From: Phymatolithon calcareum
Lineage: Eukaryota > Rhodophyta > Florideophyceae > Hapalidiales
Length of the DNA stretch: 64,000 nt
NCBI GenBank assembly: GCA_977006965.1
Contig: OZ345385.1
Span: 62,001-126,000 of the forward strand
Reading direction: 5' to 3'
Part shown: positions 61,324 to 64,000 of the stretch, piece by piece
Layout of the letters: the number at the start of each line of letters is the position of its first letter
Numbering within the stretch: position 1 is the first letter of the stretch
Translations under genes and position numbers: made by a program
Notes under the pieces: model-generated
Seen by the model: only the letters and a program-made list of their open reading frames with translations
Databases searched by the model: none
Told to the model about the DNA's origin: nothing

Positions 61324-61518
61324 GCCATATTGTTTGTTACGCCTTTGTGGTTCATGCTTATCCCGAGATGAAGTAACGCGCTCCTGGATTGGTATCAAGA
61401 GCACGGAGCCGGGAGGGCCTGATTGCGCCCCAATGTCAATAGAGTGCTCCTGCAAAAAAGCTTGCTCTTCTTGCTCCAATTGACTCTCATCAAGATCTCG
61501 TTCAGCAAGCAAGCTCAT
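61324..61518 (-). CDS. Hypothetical N-terminal fragment cut by LINE-B
   Basis: An open frame from the ATG at 61518: MSLLAERDLDESQLEQEEQA, FLQEHSIDIGAQSGPPGSVL, then PIQERVTSS; homology-free and acidic. It runs into the LINE-B 5' junction near 61300, so the original protein may have been longer. Another short frame lies just upstream (61530-61730, KIVYKMRTWRKVIGQIDDVI). Confidence 0.3.
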
Positions 61519-61734
61519 TTTCCTTTCTCTTATAAATGGCTCTTCATGGATGTCCCAACGTTCGAGGCAAAGAAATCTACAGTCCGCAGAGGCTTTGAGC
61601 TTAAAAGAATCATAATAACATCGTCGATTTGGCCGATTACTTTACGCCAAGTTCTCATCTTGTAAACTATTTTCCTTGTCAACATTCTCAGTCTTGTATT
61701 ATGGCGGAAAGAAACTACGAAGGCCTTCATGGTC

Positions 61735-61955
61735 GTCGAAGTAGGTGGTGGGAAAGCCTATAACATGATAGGAACCTCTGATTTCACAACCCTTATCCAT
61801 GTCTCAACATGGAACTGAGGCGAACAGTCAAACAAGACCTCACTTAGACATTTTTATGTGTACCATAGAAAAGCCTTGGAAATAGCTTGGACAAGTGCTC
61901 CGAAGTACGCAGGTAAATACTACGATATGTGCAAGCAGCCTCGAAAACATTCTAA
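61735..61955. other. Unassigned stretch
   Basis: No gene or repeat recognised. Confidence 0.35.
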
Positions 61956-61959
61956 AATA

Positions 61960-62145
61960 AATGCAGTGAAACTGGTGCAGAAAGACGCGCAATGAGGGCT
62001 AGCAAAACACTGCATGCCCACCAAGCTTCGCTGTGCGTTCTACTCTTTCCACCACATTCGCCCGCTCTCGTCTCCGCGTAGCTTCTCGACGTTCTGACCA
62101 CAGACTCCGTCCTCCAACAGGCAGTCACGTGAGCTGCACGCGTCA
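61960..62145 (-). repeat. Dispersed repeat (inverted partner at 38767-38960)
   Basis: The reverse complement aligns over ~180 bp with 38767-38960 (CACGTGACTGCCTG, GAGACGAGAGCGGGCGAATG). It lies ~35 bp left of the hAT-like element. Confidence 0.75.
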
Positions 62146-62170
62146 AAATTTACTCGTTCATCCCTTCCGT

Positions 62171-62920
62171 AGTACACTCAGGGATCGGAACAATGCCATT
62201 GCAAGCGATTGGAGAAAAAGATACAATGCCCAATGCGGAGGGCGTCTCACACGGCGATGCAATGCGAATTGCAATACTGGTAGTCGTAGAAATCCTAATT
62301 GCAATGATTTCGGGCGATGAATATCGTTTAATGGTCATGTAAAGCATAAAACACTACAACAGAAACAGCCACACATTCACGGCACTATAAAGCCCAACTA
62401 CAAGACACAAAGTACTCCCATTAGAACATAATGTATTATGCTGCGAGGTTGCTAAGGAGAAGCCAGCATGGTGCAACCTGAGGGTTTCCCTTGCATCTGA
62501 TGTAGTCGCATAAGTACCACACTAGGGTATAAGCGCACATAGAACATGAAGCGTTATACTGCCAGGTTGCAAATGAGCAGCCAGCAAGGTACAATATGAT
62601 AAGGGTTTGCCTTACATATGCTGTTATCACGTGGAATCGACAGTGACGTTGTAAGAAAATAGCCAGCACAGTGTAATCAATGAAAGTATGCCTTACATGT
62701 ACTGTTCCCGGGATGTCGACGATTCGTGGTCAGCTGGCGCACGACTGGTTCGTAGTTAGGGTACCTAAATTAGTGTAGACACTTCAGCAATCGGTATTGA
62801 AATCACCAAAGATGGCGCAATGCAACTTGCAATGCTGCAGAATGACCCAATCTTCGATTTCTATTGAGGATTGCAATTCATTGCAATGTCAATCCATTTT
62901 AACCGACCCCTGCTTACAAG
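62171..62920. mobile_element. hAT-like non-autonomous element (62179-62912)
   Basis: The ends are CAGGGATCGG and, reverse-complemented, CAGGGGTCGG. TTGCAAT/ATTGCAA motifs cluster within ~120 bp of both ends (62200-62300, 62820-62890), like subterminal transposase sites. 8-bp flanks AGTACACT and CTTACAAG match only in the middle TACA, so the duplication is decayed or the call is wrong. 734 bp, no coding. The middle holds a tandem repeat. Confidence 0.6.
62420..62715. repeat. Imperfect tandem repeat, ~115-bp unit, 2.5 copies
   Basis: Units begin near 62425 (GAACATAATGTATTATGCTG) and 62545 (GAACATGAAGCGTTATACTG). A partial third near 62650 shares AGCCAGCA and TGCCTTACATGTACTGTT. It lies inside the hAT-like element. 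Confidence 0.7.
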
Positions 62921-63498
62921 GCCCTTGAGACCAAACATTGCACCGGGAACTTGATGTCATCACGCCCGACCGCGAGCCGAATACGTGCGCTCATTGGGTC
63001 CAAAGGTACAAGCGCAAGTTCTATGTCCGTTTTAGAGACGATTTTACTCTCAGTTGTGGAAACTTCGCACTCTAAACAGAGACTTCTTATTCGAGATTTG
63101 TGGTATTGGACTTCATTCAAAGTACGATTGCGTGGTGACGATGTTTCCCCAAGTTACCTGCGAAAACTTGCTGCTTGGACGTCCGCTAAGCTGAGAAGAA
63201 AGGGGCGAAAAGAGACTACAGTGACAGAGCCTATTAAGTTTTTCGAAATACTCGTCCTCACGGCAAGAGTTGAGTTCGGCGCTGAGAGCGCTTTCTGGAA
63301 GTCTACCAGGCCGAAGAAGTATCTCCCTGGCCCTTCTTCTTCCGAAGCAGTGATGCCGGTGGGAGAATACCTCCGGTTGATTTCATGCAGAGTGAAATCA
63401 AGTGAATTAGGCGACATATACGCTGCGCAGTACCGCTGGTCACCTCGGTCAAGATTATGTCGATCCCACGAATGACCACAGAAAGCACACTGTGTCAA
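62914..63498 (-). pseudogene. Unrecognised coding region with one stop, opposite an open frame
   Basis: The minus strand from 63498: MTQCAFCGHSWDRHNLDRGD, RYSPTGITASEEEGPGRYFF, LIGSVTVVSFRPFLLSLADV, a stop at 63154-63156, then RTLNEVQYHKSRIRSLCLEC and MSARIRLAVGRDDIKFPVQC to a stop at 62914, within the base after the hAT-like element. The plus strand is open without a stop from the ATG 62954 to 63475 (173 codons). I cannot decide which is coding. The minus product has a more natural residue mix, the plus frame is unbroken. No motif on either. Confidence 0.35.
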
Positions 63499-63499
63499 A

Positions 63500-64000
63500 G
63501 AGATTTTGAAGGCGAGATGGCCTACGGAATGGTAGTTCTGTGCTGCCTTATGGCCGCGTATGCCGGTACAAGGCGCATTGCATGTATGGATTCATACTTA
63601 GTGAGTACTGACTCTGCAGACACTCAACAAGTGCGCTTTTAGTTCATAGGGGCCATCTAACTCTTCTGGCGATTTTCTAGGTTGTTAGCTAGTTGTTATT
63701 CTCTGGTGACCATTCATAGTGCCAACAGCACATGAAACAGTGAAGGTTTTGTGAAGTGCCGGAAGAGCAACTCATCGATAGCATTTGACACCCGCATTAC
63801 TTGTCGACGTTCAGTTGCGCCAGAGCGTACATTTGCATTCGAAAGCAGTCTTGGACGCCACGTTACCCCTAAGAAAAGTAAAAAGATGACTTCAGAGGTC
63901 ATGGTGACAAGCTTTGTTGTGCAAAACAACTGCAGAGTTTGAAAATGCAAGACCTCGCCATAGTGTTCTCACAATGTAATACGCTTGATAGTGCCACAAT
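63500..64000. other. Unassigned stretch at window end
   Basis: Short frames on both strands (for example 63714-63950 minus, 63751-63942 plus), no motif or repeat. Confidence 0.4.

Noticed and set aside
1-64000. CRISPR arrays, bacterial operons, rRNA
   Set aside because: None seen. The window is eukaryotic with retrotransposons, DNA transposons and a spliceosomal intron.

Overview
This is eukaryotic nuclear DNA dominated by transposable elements and gene relics. The best clue to its owner is a decayed vanadium-dependent bromoperoxidase gene at 29.8-32.0 kb, plus a second N-terminal fragment at 21.8 kb. Their blocks match my memory of the red algal (florideophyte) enzyme, so I infer a red alga. 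Host-like coding is sparse: one C2H2 zinc-finger gene, one small gene with a 60-nt intron, a WD40 pseudogene and a triplicated pseudogene family.

Layout. 0-9 kb: non-LTR retrotransposon (LINE) copies, several nested with exact target-site duplications, and a 5'-truncated Ty3/gypsy chromovirus (3.2-5.8 kb) whose LTR carries a helically phased heat-shock-element array. 9-10.9 kb: gene-poor, rich in inverted repeats. 10.93-14.79 kb: a complete PIF/Harbinger DNA transposon with 41-bp terminal inverted repeats, TTA target duplications, a DDE transposase and a convergent, unrecognised large protein. 14.8-21 kb: the zinc-finger gene with an inverted partial copy beside it, then dispersed repeats. 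21-23.2 kb: a pogo-like MITE, the bromoperoxidase fragment and an unrecognised frameshifted coding region. 23.2-29.7 kb: gene-poor, with short retroposons. 29.8-32.1 kb: the bromoperoxidase pseudogene, broken by two retroposons. 35-40.8 kb: three related pseudogene copies, the second preceded by a Harbinger-type MITE. 40.8-49 kb: nested LINEs and a decayed hAT transposase. 49.7-53 kb: a pogo-like MITE, acidic ORFs and a tRNA-derived SINE with 12-bp target duplications. 56-61.5 kb: the WD40 pseudogene, the intron-containing gene, two long foldbacks and more LINE remains. 62.2-62.9 kb: a hAT-like non-autonomous element.

I use private labels for recurring families. LINE-A, -B and -C share a reverse-transcriptase style and differ in their C-terminal parts. 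LINE-D is recognised by an RWxWLGHILRM block and an (AATG)n tail. S1 is a retroposon of about 300 bp with a (TTC)n tail. S2 is a short retroposon ending AATAAAGCACTGCCTTGC with variable simple-repeat tails. S3 is a shared 3' tail at 28.6 and 57.9 kb.

The elements interact. LINEs land in LINEs, LINE-D and S1 broke the bromoperoxidase, and the tRNA-SINE broke an acidic ORF. The Harbinger element may supply transposase to MITEs with similar ends. All family assignments rest on motifs read by eye; no database search was possible.
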